Of a stretch of DNA of 64,000 nucleotides, positions 47,044-56,385 are shown in pieces. The stretch's first letter is position 1, and the number at the start of each line of letters is the position of its first letter. The notes beneath the pieces were generated by a model that searched no databases, was not told where the DNA came from, and was given only the letters and a program-made list of their open reading frames with translations. Source of the stretch: Novosphingobium sp. (lineage in GTDB: Bacteria; Pseudomonadota; Alphaproteobacteria; Sphingomonadales; Sphingomonadaceae); contig NZ_JAUYRV010000046.1 in assembly GCF_030696665.1 (NCBI RefSeq), positions 248,001 to 312,000 of the forward strand, read 5' to 3'. The position numbers and the translations under genes were made by a program.

Positions 47044-50021
47044 GGCTCGCCTTCCCCTTCGCGGCCTTGCCATTCGTCGAGGCGCATCAACTGGTCGTAA
47101 TCGGCGTAGCCCGGCAAATCAGGATTGAGGCGCGCTGTGAAGGGTTCGCTACCGAGCAGCCAGCGGGCAATAGCCTCGCGCAGGAAGCGTTCGGTTTCGG
47201 GCAGGAACTGGTCGAGCGGGAGGCCAGACTTCTTGCGGCCTTCGAGGACCGGGCTATCCATGTAGCCGAAGCCGCGCTGTTTGTTGCGGCCCAGTGACCA
47301 GTATTCGAACCGCGCAGGTTCACCCTTCACACCATCGATGCCGCCTCGCGCCGCAATCATGCCAATCAGGCCGAGTTGCAAGGCGTACCCTTCCTGCACC
47401 ATGCGGCCCGATGGGGGCATTCCCGTCTTGTAATCCACAATAGCGATTGTGCCGTCCGCCAGCTTGTCGATGCGGTCCGCCTGACCGTGGATACGGATGC
47501 CATCGATGCGCATTCCGCCCTTCCTTTCGATGGCCAGCACTTCGCGGTTCTCGCCTGCAAGGCGGTCCGTCTCTTCCTCGATCCAGTGCAGCGCATCGAT
47601 CAGACGGGGTTTCCACATGGCGCGCATGAACGGGTGCGCGCTCATTTCATCGAACTTGCGTTCAGCCAGCGGGATCAGCTCTCCGGGAACGCCGCCCGCC
47701 TCGTGCCAATCCTGCAGGATTTTGTGAACGGCGGTGCCTTTCCATGCGGGCGTGGGATCAGCGTCGACTGGATCGAGGCTGCGTAAGGACAGGATGGCCG
47801 AAGCATAGAACTGGTAGGGATCGCCGCGCAGACGATCCAGCGCGGTGACGGCGATGTCGACCTTGCGCTGTTCGGCGGTGGGCATGGGATGCGGGCGCGG
47901 GTGTGCAGGCGCTGGGGCCGGGTTGGCTAGTGCCTGTGCGAGTTCCACCGCGCGAGTTTCATAGCGCAGTTGCTCGCCCAACATGGCGTGGATGCGCAGC
48001 AGAAAGCGTGAGGGGATGACCGGGCCGGTAGCATCGCGCTGCGCATGGCTCAGCACCACTTCGGGCGCGCCCAATGCAGCGGCAAGATCGTGCGCAGACA
48101 GGCCGATGCGGAAATCGGCGCCGGGAATGCCGAGCGCGCGCAGCACCGGCGGCGCAAGCAGCGGATCGGGCGCTGGACGGCCCGGCCATGTGCCTTCGGT
48201 CAAGCCACCGCAGATCACCAGATCGGCGCGACTCATCCGCGCTTCGAGCAGGCCGTAGATGGCAAGGCGCGGGTGGCCGCCGTAGGGCGGACGGACAGAG
48301 ACGTCCTCCATCGCATCGCGCAGCAGCGCAGGCAGTTCCTCAGCCGCCAGCAGCGTGGGGGCGGCTGTTGTCGCCTCACGCCAGCGCTCAATGAACTGCG
48401 CGAGGCAGCGGCCATCGGCCTGCGCCCACAGGCCCGTGCCGCACAGTGCCTCGCCAGCTTCGGACAGCGCGATGAGCGCAGCGTCGAGCGTGATCTCGCC
48501 TTCGAGCGCGACGAGCGGGAACAGCAGATCCTCGACGCCAGACCACCATTCGGTGAGGCCGGGATGGCGGCGTTCATATTCCTCAACACGCTGCCGGATG
48601 GCGGGAAGCCCCGGCCCCGGCCTTGGCCCGCGCAAGATCAGATCAAGCTGGCGGACGCGTTCAAGCCAGATTACACGCCCCTCACCTGGCTGGACCAGCG
48701 GATGGCTGAGCAGGGCGAGCAGCGGCACCGGCGCGGCGCGTTCGGCCACAAGTTCGGCAAGTTGCAGCAGCACGCGCCCAGCGGCGGTCTGCGGCAGGGG
48801 GCGACCAGCGGTGTCATCGGCCACCACGTTCCAGCGCGCAAGATGCGCGACGACGCGGGCGGCGAGGCTTCGGTCAGGCGTTATGACCGCAACGCGGCGT
48901 TCCGGTTCTGCCAGCGCCTCACGCACCAGAATGGCGATGGCTTGCGCTTCCTCCTCAGGGTTTGCGCTGTCCATCACGCGCACGCCCGCAAGGCGGCGAT
49001 CCTTGGCTTCGAGCGAAACCCACGCGGCGCTCGCTTCGGGCGGGAGGAACAAGTTGGAAATCGCGCGGCTGCGCTCTGGCGGTGCGGGCGAAAGGCCGGA
49101 GCGATGCCACGGCTCTACCTCGTCGCGCGCGATGCCCATGCGGTTGAGCAGCAGCTTCAGGTGATACTGCGGATGGGTCACCACATCGCCGCGTTCAAAC
49201 ACTGCGCCATCGGGGCCACCTGCCGAGCCGAGCGCGTCCCACACCTCAGCGTCCAGCGCGAGGTCGAGATCGGGAAGTATCACACCTCCATCCGGCATAT
49301 CGGCCACCACGCGCAGCAGCTTTGCCACGGCGGGAGAGGCCGAGGTCACGCCTGCGGCAATGACGGGATGTTTGGGCGGGCAGCCCTTCCAGCTTTGCGC
49401 AGCATGATCGAGCAGGCGGTTGCGGCGTTCGGGCGCATCGACCCGCCCCAGTTCCTGAAGTTCGAACTGCCACTTGGCAAAGACCGTGGCGAAGAGGCGC
49501 GTGGCATCCTGCCAGTGTTCTGACAGTTCTGTTGCGATGCCGACGACGGTTTCGTCCAGCATGTCTTCAACGCGAACGCCTTCGACAAGCAGGCGGTCTA
49601 TGCCTTGCGCGATACCTTTGGCCTGCCGGATCAGCGCGGCCTCGCCCGGTGCCTCATCGCCCAGTTCTGCGCTCAACAGCGCGGCGAGACGCAGAAGCCG
49701 GAAGGTGGGATCGACGGCGGCGGGAATGTCCGCCCCTGCCCCGATGGGATCAAGCAGCGGGCCTAACGTCTCATCCAGATCAAGGTCGCCGACCACGGCC
49801 ATACGGGGCAGAAGCAGCCCTGCGCCGCTGGCGCGGACGAATGCTTCGGTAATCGTGCGCACCGCACGCTGGCTGGGCAGCAGCAGCGTGAGCCTTGCCA
49901 AACCGAAGCGATCTTCGCGGTAGCGTGGGATCAGGCCCGCCACCAGCGCATCGGCAAAGCCACGGTGCGCAGCAATTGACCATACACGCGGACGCTTGGG
50001 AAGGGGCTCGTCGCCCATCAA
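47040..50021 (-). CDS. addB: Double-strand break repair protein AddB
   Basis: The 993-residue partner of AddA. The N-terminal half is an inactive helicase-like domain (LTLLLPSQRAVRTITEAFV near 40; GLTEGTWPGRPAPDPLL near 600), and the C-terminal part holds a RecB-type nuclease with GTIAIVDYKTGMPP near 880 and QLGLIGMIAARG after it. The gene overlaps murU upstream (ATGG/TGA at 50018-50021) and addA downstream by four bases, so the three are translationally coupled. Confidence 0.94.
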   Translation of the reverse strand: MMGDEPLPKRPRVWSIAAHRGFADALVAGLIPRYREDRFGLARLTLLLPSQRAVRTITEAFVRASGAGLLLPRMAVVGDLDLDETLGPLLDPIGAGADIPAAVDPTFRLLRLAALLSAELGDEAPGEAALIRQAKGIAQGIDRLLVEGVRVEDMLDETVVGIATELSEHWQDATRLFATVFAKWQFELQELGRVDAPERRNRLLDHAAQSWKGCPPKHPVIAAGVTSASPAVAKLLRVVADMPDGGVILPDLDLALDAEVWDALGSAGGPDGAVFERGDVVTHPQYHLKLLLNRMGIARDEVEPWHRSGLSPAPPERSRAISNLFLPPEASAAWVSLEAKDRRLAGVRVMDSANPEEEAQAIAILVREALAEPERRVAVITPDRSLAARVVAHLARWNVVADDTAGRPLPQTAAGRVLLQLAELVAERAAPVPLLALLSHPLVQPGEGRVIWLERVRQLDLILRGPRPGPGLPAIRQRVEEYERRHPGLTEWWSGVEDLLFPLVALEGEITLDAALIALSEAGEALCGTGLWAQADGRCLAQFIERWREATTAAPTLLAAEELPALLRDAMEDVSVRPPYGGHPRLAIYGLLEARMSRADLVICGGLTEGTWPGRPAPDPLLAPPVLRALGIPGADFRIGLSAHDLAAALGAPEVVLSHAQRDATGPVIPSRFLLRIHAMLGEQLRYETRAVELAQALANPAPAPAHPRPHPMPTAEQRKVDIAVTALDRLRGDPYQFYASAILSLRSLDPVDADPTPAWKGTAVHKILQDWHEAGGVPGELIPLAERKFDEMSAHPFMRAMWKPRLIDALHWIEEETDRLAGENREVLAIERKGGMRIDGIRIHGQADRIDKLADGTIAIVDYKTGMPPSGRMVQEGYALQLGLIGMIAARGGIDGVKGEPARFEYWSLGRNKQRGFGYMDSPVLEGRKKSGLPLDQFLPETERFLREAIARWLLGSEPFTARLNPDLPGYADYDQLMRLDEWQGREGEGEP

Positions 50022-50740
50022 TCGGACCTGAGTGCCGCCTCGGTGGGCGCGATCATCTGCGGTTCGCCCACTTCATACCACAGGCCCTGATGCGACACGC
50101 CATAGAGCCGCCCCTCCTCAATCGCGCGCTGCCACAGGGTCATCGTGCCGAACGCCCCTTCGGGCGCATCGCGCAGCAGGCGGTGCGAGACGATCTGGAT
50201 GCCGCTGTAGATGAACGGTGCGACGCGCCCCGTGCGCCGACGCGAGATGCGGCCAACCGCGTCCATGTGGAAATCACCCTTGCCGCGATAGTTGAATGCG
50301 CGGGCGTGCGGCACCAGCAGTAGCAGCGCGTCCATCGTCTCGGCGTCCCAGTGGTCTGAAAGGTGCGCGAAAACATCACGTGGGCCATCAAGCCAGATAT
50401 TGTCCGAGTTTAGGCAGAAAAACGGATCAGTGCCGATCAGCGGCAACGCGTTGACCATGCCACCGCCGGTTTCCAGCAGTGTGACACGCTCGTCAGAAAT
50501 ACTGATGGCCGGAACCTGTCGCTGGGCAAGATAGGCCTCCATCGCATCGGCGAGATAGTGGACGTTGACCACCGCGCGGGCGACGCCAGCTTCCTCCAGC
50601 TTGTCCAGCGCATGATCGATCAGCGGCTTTCCAGCCACTTGCACCAGGGGCTTGGGGCGTGAAGCGGTGAGCGGGCGCATCCGCTTGCCAAGCCCGGCTG
50701 AAAGCACCATTGCCACATCGCTTGCCAGCGGCTTGGTCAT
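50018..50740 (-). CDS. murU: N-acetylmuramate-1-phosphate uridylyltransferase MurU
   Basis: About 240 residues of the sugar-nucleotidyltransferase type. The nucleotide-binding VLSAGLGKRMRPLTASRPKP at 12-31, the VNVHYLADAMEAYL segment near 60, FCLNSDNIW with the metal aspartate near 108, and the C-terminal WYEVGEPQMI near 223 are present. With AmgK encoded directly before it (overlap of four bases), it forms the cell-wall recycling route from N-acetylmuramate to UDP-MurNAc, which bypasses MurA. The ATG at 50740 (MTKPLASDVAM) is chosen because longer versions run into amgK. Confidence 0.93.
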   Translation of the reverse strand: MTKPLASDVAMVLSAGLGKRMRPLTASRPKPLVQVAGKPLIDHALDKLEEAGVARAVVNVHYLADAMEAYLAQRQVPAISISDERVTLLETGGGMVNALPLIGTDPFFCLNSDNIWLDGPRDVFAHLSDHWDAETMDALLLLVPHARAFNYRGKGDFHMDAVGRISRRRTGRVAPFIYSGIQIVSHRLLRDAPEGAFGTMTLWQRAIEEGRLYGVSHQGLWYEVGEPQMIAPTEAALRSD

Positions 50741-51720
50741 GGCTCGAACCGGCCACCGCCAGCGGCGCGAAGCTCTGCCGGGACATGCGTTGCGAACCAT
50801 TCTGCCACCGGTGCAAGCGCCGGGTGGGCCAGATCACGCTCCAGCAGCGCCCATACGCGCGGGATGTAATCAAGATAGCGCGGCTTGCCGTCGCGCTTCC
50901 ACAGCCGCACGAAAATGCCGACGATCTTGGCATTACGCTGCGCACCAAGGCGCGCGTAATCAGCAAGAAACTCCTCACCCTCACCCGATTTCTGCATGTA
51001 ATAGTCCAGCATGCGCGCTTCGAGTTCGGGCGAAACATCGCGCCGGGCATCTTGCAGCAACGACACGAGATCGTACGCCGGATGGCCCACCAGGGCGTCC
51101 TGAAAATCGAGCAGGCCCTGCTTTTCCAACCCACCGAGCAGCATCACGTTTTCCGCGTGATAATCACGCAGCACGGTCACGCCGGGACGCTGGCGTGGCA
51201 GGAGTTGCGAGATCACCGCTCCCCATGCGTTCGCCCAGCTGCGGCTGTCGACATAAAGCCCCCGCGCAGGCACATACCAATCGACAAACAGGCTCGCCTC
51301 GCGCTGATACTCGGCAAGGCTGTAGGCAGTGAAAGGCCCCGGCGGCAGCTTTCGCAGTTGCAGCAGGGCATCGACGGCGTTGCGATAGACTTCCTCTTCG
51401 TCCTGCGGCCAGGCATCGAGGTACTCGCGCATCCGAACGTCGCCGAAATCTTCAAGCAGAACAAAGCCCTGCTCGGCATCTTCGGCAAGGATAAGCGGCG
51501 CACGCAGGGCATTGGCATCGAGCCATTTGGCCGCGCGCAGGAACGGCTCGGGATCTTCGTTGGGTGGTGGCGCATGCATCAGCATGGCGTTGCCGGTTGA
51601 ACGGCGGATGCGGAAATAGCGGCGGAACGAAGCGTCCCCCGGCAAAGGCTCAATCACGGCACCGCCCCAGCCTGCCTGCGTGAGGAAGGCTTCAGCGCCC
51701 GGGGGAATGGTCAGGTCCAT
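50737..51720 (-). CDS. amgK: N-acetylmuramate/N-acetylglucosamine kinase AmgK
   Basis: About 327 residues of the aminoglycoside-phosphotransferase fold. AmgK phosphorylates the anomeric position of MurNAc and GlcNAc recovered from peptidoglycan turnover. Visible: PLPGDASFRRYFRIR at 24-38, the LLEDFGDVRMREYL segment near 90, the catalytic loop VLRDYHAENVMLL near 205, and the metal motif LLDFQDALVGHPAYDL near 222. The ATG at 51720 overlaps the tsaE stop by ten bases. Together with murU this predicts tolerance to fosfomycin when MurNAc is recycled. Confidence 0.93.
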   Translation of the reverse strand: MDLTIPPGAEAFLTQAGWGGAVIEPLPGDASFRRYFRIRRSTGNAMLMHAPPPNEDPEPFLRAAKWLDANALRAPLILAEDAEQGFVLLEDFGDVRMREYLDAWPQDEEEVYRNAVDALLQLRKLPPGPFTAYSLAEYQREASLFVDWYVPARGLYVDSRSWANAWGAVISQLLPRQRPGVTVLRDYHAENVMLLGGLEKQGLLDFQDALVGHPAYDLVSLLQDARRDVSPELEARMLDYYMQKSGEGEEFLADYARLGAQRNAKIVGIFVRLWKRDGKPRYLDYIPRVWALLERDLAHPALAPVAEWFATHVPAELRAAGGGRFEP

Positions 51721-52160
51721 GTGCCTCGCTCTAGCCAATTGGGACCGGCAGTTACAATGGCCCGTCTGCCGTTTTCCGTGGATTCCAGCAGGATCGAAAG
51801 ACAAGCAGGTTCATGCGCGAAGCCACCGGCATGTTCTGGCCACTCCGCCAGCATCGCCGCACCTTGGCGATAGTCGTCGAGACCGATCTCCTCGGCCTCG
51901 GCAGGGTCTTTCAGTCGGTAAAAGTCGGCATGGACCAGTGGCAGGCGAACGGCGGGGGGATCGTAAAGTTCGATGATCGCAAAACTGGGGCTTGGCACTT
52001 CGCCCTGATACCCCAGCGCTGCGATGATGCCGCGTGCGAGCGTGGTCTTGCCAGCGCCAAGACCGCCTGAAAGCGCCACCACGTCGCCGGTTTTCAGTTC
52101 CGCCGCGATGCGCTGGGCAAGCGCCTCGGACGCTGCGAGATCGGGAAGTTCGATGATCAT
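51711..52160 (-). CDS. tsaE: tRNA threonylcarbamoyladenosine synthesis ATPase TsaE
   Basis: A 149-residue P-loop ATPase required with TsaB and TsaD to form t6A37 in tRNAs. Walker A GGLGAGKTTLARG is at 32-44, the PSPSFAIIELYD switch near 56-67, and HADFYRLKDPAEAEEIGLDD near 76-95, all family-specific. The ATG overlaps the divL stop by four bases. A TsaE gene between divL and amgK is a kept arrangement in alphaproteobacteria, to my knowledge. Confidence 0.95.
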   Translation of the reverse strand: MIIELPDLAASEALAQRIAAELKTGDVVALSGGLGAGKTTLARGIIAALGYQGEVPSPSFAIIELYDPPAVRLPLVHADFYRLKDPAEAEEIGLDDYRQGAAMLAEWPEHAGGFAHEPACLSILLESTENGRRAIVTAGPNWLERGTWT

Positions 52161-54505
52161 GGCAGGACAACGATGGCGCTTGTGCCAAGGCCGGGTTCGG
52201 ACATGAGTTCAAGCGTGCCGCCGTGCGCTTCGACCAACTGGCGCACCAGGGGCAGGCCAAGGCCTTGCCTGCGTTCGACAGTCTTGCCATCGGCGCTGAC
52301 TTTCAACCCTTCCAGCGCGCGGGCCAGCACGGCAGCTTCCATGCCGCTGCCATTGTCTGAAACGACCACCTGCACCGCCCCGCCCTTCTTGCGCCCCGCT
52401 TCGACAAGAATGCGCCCGCCCTTGGGCGTTGCGGCGATAGCATTGTCGACCAACTGGCCAAAAGCGCGGCGCAGTCGGCGGGCATCCCCGGTGATGGTGC
52501 CAGCGGATTTGTCGCCGCGCAGATCGAGCGTTAGCCCGGCGGCGGACAGACGCTCGCCCCGTTCGGTAACGACTTCAGTCAAGAGCGGAAACACTTCAAC
52601 CGACTCTTGCGCCAGCGGCAGGGTGCCCGCTTCGCTTTGCGACAGGTCTAAGACGTTCTCTATCTGCTCGCCCAGCCTTTCAACCGAGGACAGAATTGCA
52701 TCGACGTATTCATCCTGCTGCTCGGTCAATTCACCCGCGATGCCGCTTTGCAGCAGTTCGGCAAAGCCACCGATTGAGGTAAGCGGCGTGCGGAATTCGT
52801 AACTCATGTTGGCGATAAAACGGGTCTTCACCGCGTCAGCTTCCACCAGCGCAGCATTGCGTTCGCGCAGCGCAGCTTCAGCCTTCTGGCTGTCGGTGAT
52901 GTCCAGAACGGTGAGCATACCGTTTCCGTCAGGCAGCGGCACTCCTGCCAGCGCAAGGTGCCGCCCATCGGCTAGCGTAAGCCGCCCGGTGCGCTGCTTG
53001 CGCTCCAACGTAGCGGCCTGAATAACTTGGGCGATGGTGCCGATCTGTGCGGGACGCTTGAGCAGTGGAGCCAGCTTGTTGAGCAGGACGTCGGCGCGCG
53101 GGTGGGTGGTAAGGAAGTCCTCCTCCAGCGCCCAATCGGCAGCAAAGCGCCGGTTCCACAGCTGCAGCTTGCCATCGGGCGCAAACACGGCGAGCGATTC
53201 AAACAAGTTGTCGAACGTGGCGGTGCGGGTGCGCAGCAGTGTGTCGCGGGTGGCGGAAAGCTGGAGCTGTTCGGTGCGATCCTCGAAGATCATCAGCAAC
53301 CCGCCATCGGGCATCGGCTGGCCCACCACGCGCAAATGCGTGCCGCCCGAAAGGTGCCACGATTCCTCCACCGGAACGCGCGAAAGGAACCATGCCTGCC
53401 GTTCACGCCGCCATTCGGGAAAATCGCGCACTTCCGGCAGGCGTCCTGCATCGCGCATCCGGTCAAGCACGCGGTCGAACGGCGGTGTATCCACCACCCA
53501 CGCCTGCGGCACGCCAAAAATGCGCAGGAACGGCTGGTTGGCGAAAACGAGGTTCCGCTTTTCGTCAAACTGCGCGATGCCAGCTGAGAGCGTATCGAGC
53601 ATCTCACGTTGCGCTTCGCGGAAGCGGCGGAACTGCCGGATGAGTTCCTCCATTTCCTCAATGTCCACCGCGTACCCGGCAACACCTTCCTCGCCCAGCG
53701 GCAGGTCGATCACGCGCACAGCGCGGCGCTGACCTTTTACCGTCGCAAGGAGCGAACGCTCCACCGGCACGCGGCGTGATTGCGCCTGCCGTGCCACTTG
53801 TGCTGCGCTGAGGCCATCGATCGGCTCGATCAGTTCCACCGCTTGCGCAATCACCGCTTCGGCGCTGGCGGCGCCCACGGCTTTTACATAAGCGCTGTTG
53901 ACCAGACGCAGCTTTAGATCTGGCCCCCGGAACCACATCGGCAAGGGTGCGGCTTCGATAAGGCCGGAAAGCCCCGCAAAGTCAGACTTGGCGCTTTGCG
54001 TTTCCTCGCGCAGGCGGACGAGTTCCTCCTGACTTTCAGAAAAATCGAAAAACCAGACGAGCGCCGAACCACCGGGCGATACTTGTGGATCGGCAAGGTG
54101 GCCATGCGCGGCAAGGCTGCGGGTGCCGCCTTTGGGCGTGAGCGCCATGCGGAACGGTGCACCCGTCTTCTGTGCCTTGCGCACGGCATCGCTGAGCCGC
54201 GAGAGTTGCACTTCATCGAAGCCCCGGCCATCGGCGTCGAGTTCGGACAGGTAACCCGGCATCGCATCGAAGCCGAGCCATCCGGCCAGCCGCGCAGGCC
54301 CTTCGATCCGGCCATCGGCGCGCACCAGCAGCGGCAGCGCTGGCGATTCATCAACCATCCGCCCCAGCTTGCGCGCCTGACGCAGCACCGCTTCGCCCTT
54401 GCGCGCACGGCGGCGGGCATCAAGCACGAACCATCCCGCCCCCGCCGTCCACGCGGCAAGCAGCACTCCGATCAGCACCAGTGCAGTCTGGGTAAGCAAC
54501 GGCAT
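52157..54505 (-). CDS. divL: DivL-type tyrosine-box PAS sensor kinase homologue
   Basis: About 782 residues from the ATG at 54505. An N-terminal membrane helix (QTALVLIGVLLAAWTAGAGW) leads to a long PAS region (several PAS-like modules, about 60-540), a DHp helix and an HATPase domain. The phospho-acceptor position in NMSYEFRTPLTSIGGFAELL is Tyr569, not His. The ATPase boxes are intact (QLVDNAIAATP, SDNGSGM, RRQGLGLPLVRQL). In Caulobacter the histidine-to-tyrosine change marks DivL, which binds DivK and sets CckA activity in the cell cycle. Length, domain order and position next to tsaE agree with that assignment. Confidence 0.9.
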   Translation of the reverse strand: MPLLTQTALVLIGVLLAAWTAGAGWFVLDARRRARKGEAVLRQARKLGRMVDESPALPLLVRADGRIEGPARLAGWLGFDAMPGYLSELDADGRGFDEVQLSRLSDAVRKAQKTGAPFRMALTPKGGTRSLAAHGHLADPQVSPGGSALVWFFDFSESQEELVRLREETQSAKSDFAGLSGLIEAAPLPMWFRGPDLKLRLVNSAYVKAVGAASAEAVIAQAVELIEPIDGLSAAQVARQAQSRRVPVERSLLATVKGQRRAVRVIDLPLGEEGVAGYAVDIEEMEELIRQFRRFREAQREMLDTLSAGIAQFDEKRNLVFANQPFLRIFGVPQAWVVDTPPFDRVLDRMRDAGRLPEVRDFPEWRRERQAWFLSRVPVEESWHLSGGTHLRVVGQPMPDGGLLMIFEDRTEQLQLSATRDTLLRTRTATFDNLFESLAVFAPDGKLQLWNRRFAADWALEEDFLTTHPRADVLLNKLAPLLKRPAQIGTIAQVIQAATLERKQRTGRLTLADGRHLALAGVPLPDGNGMLTVLDITDSQKAEAALRERNAALVEADAVKTRFIANMSYEFRTPLTSIGGFAELLQSGIAGELTEQQDEYVDAILSSVERLGEQIENVLDLSQSEAGTLPLAQESVEVFPLLTEVVTERGERLSAAGLTLDLRGDKSAGTITGDARRLRRAFGQLVDNAIAATPKGGRILVEAGRKKGGAVQVVVSDNGSGMEAAVLARALEGLKVSADGKTVERRQGLGLPLVRQLVEAHGGTLELMSEPGLGTSAIVVLP

Positions 54506-54601
54506 CGCGTATTCGCTACGGCGTGCGCCGCACAATTACAATGCGGCGTGTTGAAGTTGACGCTGCAACTTGCATCAATTGCCACACAACTTGTTAAGCG
54601 C

Positions 54602-54627
54602 GCCCCCGCGAAGGCGGGGGCCTCAGG
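54602..54627. repeat. Dispersed palindrome, GAAG-loop orientation (copy 4)
   Basis: An 8-bp stem, GCCCCCGC with GCGGGGGC, around GAAG, followed by CTCAGGCG, the reverse complement of the flank of copy 3. It lies in the 247-base gap between divL and ahcY, which otherwise holds the ahcY terminator, copy 5, and an AT-richer stretch with no gene. Confidence 0.75.
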
Positions 54628-54654
54628 CGTTTGAAAGTGCCTTCAAATGCACAA

Positions 54655-54680
54655 AAGCCCCCGCACGGTAGCGGGGGCTT
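54655..54680 (-). terminator. Rho-independent terminator of ahcY
   Basis: On the minus strand AAGCCCCCGC pairs with GCGGGGGCTT around TACCGT, followed by TTGTG (TTTT with the stem end). It is 73 bases after the ahcY stop. Confidence 0.75.
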
Positions 54681-54713
54681 CTGCGTGTTCCGGCTCCATC
54701 AGCTCAGAGCGAT

Positions 54714-54736
54714 GGAGGCCCCCGCCTTCGCGGGGG
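54714..54736. repeat. Dispersed palindrome, CTTC-loop orientation (copy 5)
   Basis: A 7-bp stem, CCCCCGC with GCGGGGG, around CTTC, with left flank GGAGG in place of CTGAGG. It is 17 bases from the ahcY stop and inverted relative to copy 4. Confidence 0.75.
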
Positions 54737-54752
54737 AGCGGATCAATCCCGC

Positions 54753-56162
54753 TTAGTAGCGGTAGTGATCCGGCTTGAACGGGCCAACTTCAGGCACGCC
54801 GATGTAATCAGCCTGCTTCTTGCTCAGCTTGGTCAGCTGCACGCCCAGCTTTTCGAGGTGAAGCGCTGCAACCTTTTCGTCGAGGTGCTTGGGCAGCACA
54901 TAGACGTCGTTCTTGTAGTTCTCGCTCTTGGTCCACAGTTCGATCTGCGCGAGCGTCTGGTTGGTGAAGCTGGCGCTCATCACGAAGCTGGGGTGGCCGG
55001 TGGCGCAGCCCAGGTTCACCAGACGGCCCTTGGCGAGAATGATGATCTGCTTGCCATCCGGGAATTCGACGAGGTCGGTGCCCGGCTTCACTTCGGTCCA
55101 GTTGTAGTTGTCGAGAGCGGCGATCTGGATTTCGCTGTCGAAGTGGCCGATGTTGCACACGATGGTCATGGGCTTCATCGCCATCATGTGCTCGGCGGTG
55201 ATGACGTCTTCGTTGCCGGTGGCGGTCACGAAGATGTCGCAGCGCTTGATGGCTTCTTCCATCGTGACGACTTCATAGCCTTCCATCGCGGCCTGCAGCG
55301 CGCAGATCGGATCGATTTCGGTGACCATCACGCGTGCGCCGCCCTGACGCAGCGAAGCGGCCGAACCCTTGCCAACGTCGCCGAAGCCGGCAACGCAGGC
55401 AACCTTGCCGGCCAGCATCACGTCAGTGGCGCGACGGATCGCGTCAACCAGCGATTCCTTGCAGCCATAGAGGTTGTCGAACTTCGACTTGGTGACCGAA
55501 TCGTTCACGTTGATCGCGGGGAAAGGCAGCTTGCCGTCCTTGGCGATCTGGTAAAGGCGGTGAACGCCCGTGGTGGTTTCTTCCGAAACGCCCTTGATCG
55601 CCTTGACCGAGGCGGTCAGGTAGCCGGGCTTCTTCTTCAGGAAGGCATTGAGCGCACGGACGAATTCGATTTCTTCGGCGTTCGAAGGTTCGAACAGCTT
55701 TTCGCCTGCTTCAACGCGTGCGCCCCAGAGCGCGAACATGGTGGCATCGCCGCCATCGTCGAGGATCATGTTAGCGGTGATATCATCACCCCAATCGAAG
55801 ATCGAACCGACATAGTCCCAATATTCGGCAAGGCTTTCACCCTTGATCGCGAAGACCGGGATACCGGCTGCGGCGATGGCAGCAGCGGCGTGGTCCTGCG
55901 TCGAATAGATATTGCAGGTGGCCCAGCGCACGTCGGCGCCCAGCGCGGTCAGCGTCTCGATCAGCACGGCGGTCTGGATCGTCATGTGCAGCGAACCGGT
56001 GATGCGCGCGCCCTTGAGCGGCTGCGATGCACCGAATTCTTCGCGCAGGGCCATGAGGCCTGGCATTTCGGTTTCGGCGATCTTGATTTCGGCGCGGCCA
56101 AAGTCGGCAAGGCCGATGTCGGCGATCACGTAATCGTTCTTGGCGTCAAGCACGCTGGCCAC
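54753..56162 (-). CDS. ahcY: Adenosylhomocysteinase (SAH hydrolase)
   Basis: A 469-residue NAD-dependent enzyme that splits S-adenosylhomocysteine to adenosine and homocysteine and so keeps methylation running. The substrate region [18 protein letters not shown] near 60, [10 protein letters not shown] near 90, the NAD loop [19 protein letters not shown] near 258, and C-terminal KPDHYRY are intact. I choose the GTG at 56162 ([18 protein letters not shown]) because AGGAGA lies 7 bases upstream; the frame is open to 56432 but the extension has no family match and crosses the divergent promoter region. A palindromic operator-like site is 87 bases upstream. Confidence 0.97.
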   Translation of the reverse strand: MASVLDAKNDYVIADIGLADFGRAEIKIAETEMPGLMALREEFGASQPLKGARITGSLHMTIQTAVLIETLTALGADVRWATCNIYSTQDHAAAAIAAAGIPVFAIKGESLAEYWDYVGSIFDWGDDITANMILDDGGDATMFALWGARVEAGEKLFEPSNAEEIEFVRALNAFLKKKPGYLTASVKAIKGVSEETTTGVHRLYQIAKDGKLPFPAINVNDSVTKSKFDNLYGCKESLVDAIRRATDVMLAGKVACVAGFGDVGKGSAASLRQGGARVMVTEIDPICALQAAMEGYEVVTMEEAIKRCDIFVTATGNEDVITAEHMMAMKPMTIVCNIGHFDSEIQIAALDNYNWTEVKPGTDLVEFPDGKQIIILAKGRLVNLGCATGHPSFVMSASFTNQTLAQIELWTKSENYKNDVYVLPKHLDEKVAALHLEKLGVQLTKLSKKQADYIGVPEVGPFKPDHYRY

Positions 56163-56248
56163 GAAGCAGTCTCCTGATAGAAAATATGTGCGCGGCATGC
56201 GCGCCTCTGGAGTGCCCATAGCGCGCGACAGACGCTTGCGCAAACTTA

Positions 56249-56268
56249 ATATAAAGTTTTCTTTATAT
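56249..56268. promoter_or_regulatory. Candidate ArsR-family (SahR-like) operator upstream of ahcY
   Basis: ATATAAAG-TTTT-CTTTATAT is a perfect 8-4-8 inverted repeat in the 223-base gap between ahcY and the divergent peroxiredoxin gene. It stands out in this GC-rich sequence. ArsR-type regulators bind such AT-rich palindromes, and SahR is one that controls SAH/methionine-cycle genes; the SahR link is an inference. Confidence 0.6.
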
Positions 56269-56385
56269 CGCTCTCTTTTGACCGAAGCCCTTCCCCCGGT
56301 TGCAGACCGCAATGCCGCCCCTATATCCATGCAGCCATACCGGAAAGGGGCACCGCCGCCCCGCCCAAACGAAAGGAAATTGGGG

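Noticed and set aside
48045..49523. A 492-codon plus-strand frame
   Set aside because: Antisense to addB, Arg/Gln/His-rich, no recognisable domain.
52799..52801. Histidine-to-tyrosine in the kinase H-box as a sequencing error
   Set aside because: Gene position, length and domain order all match DivL, in which tyrosine is the rule.
54765..56177. A 470-codon plus-strand frame
   Set aside because: Antisense to ahcY; the length reflects codon bias of ahcY, and it has no ribosome binding site or domain.
56163..56385. SAH riboswitch upstream of ahcY
   Set aside because: I could not find the conserved SAH-riboswitch core; the gap instead has a DNA palindrome, so protein control is preferred.
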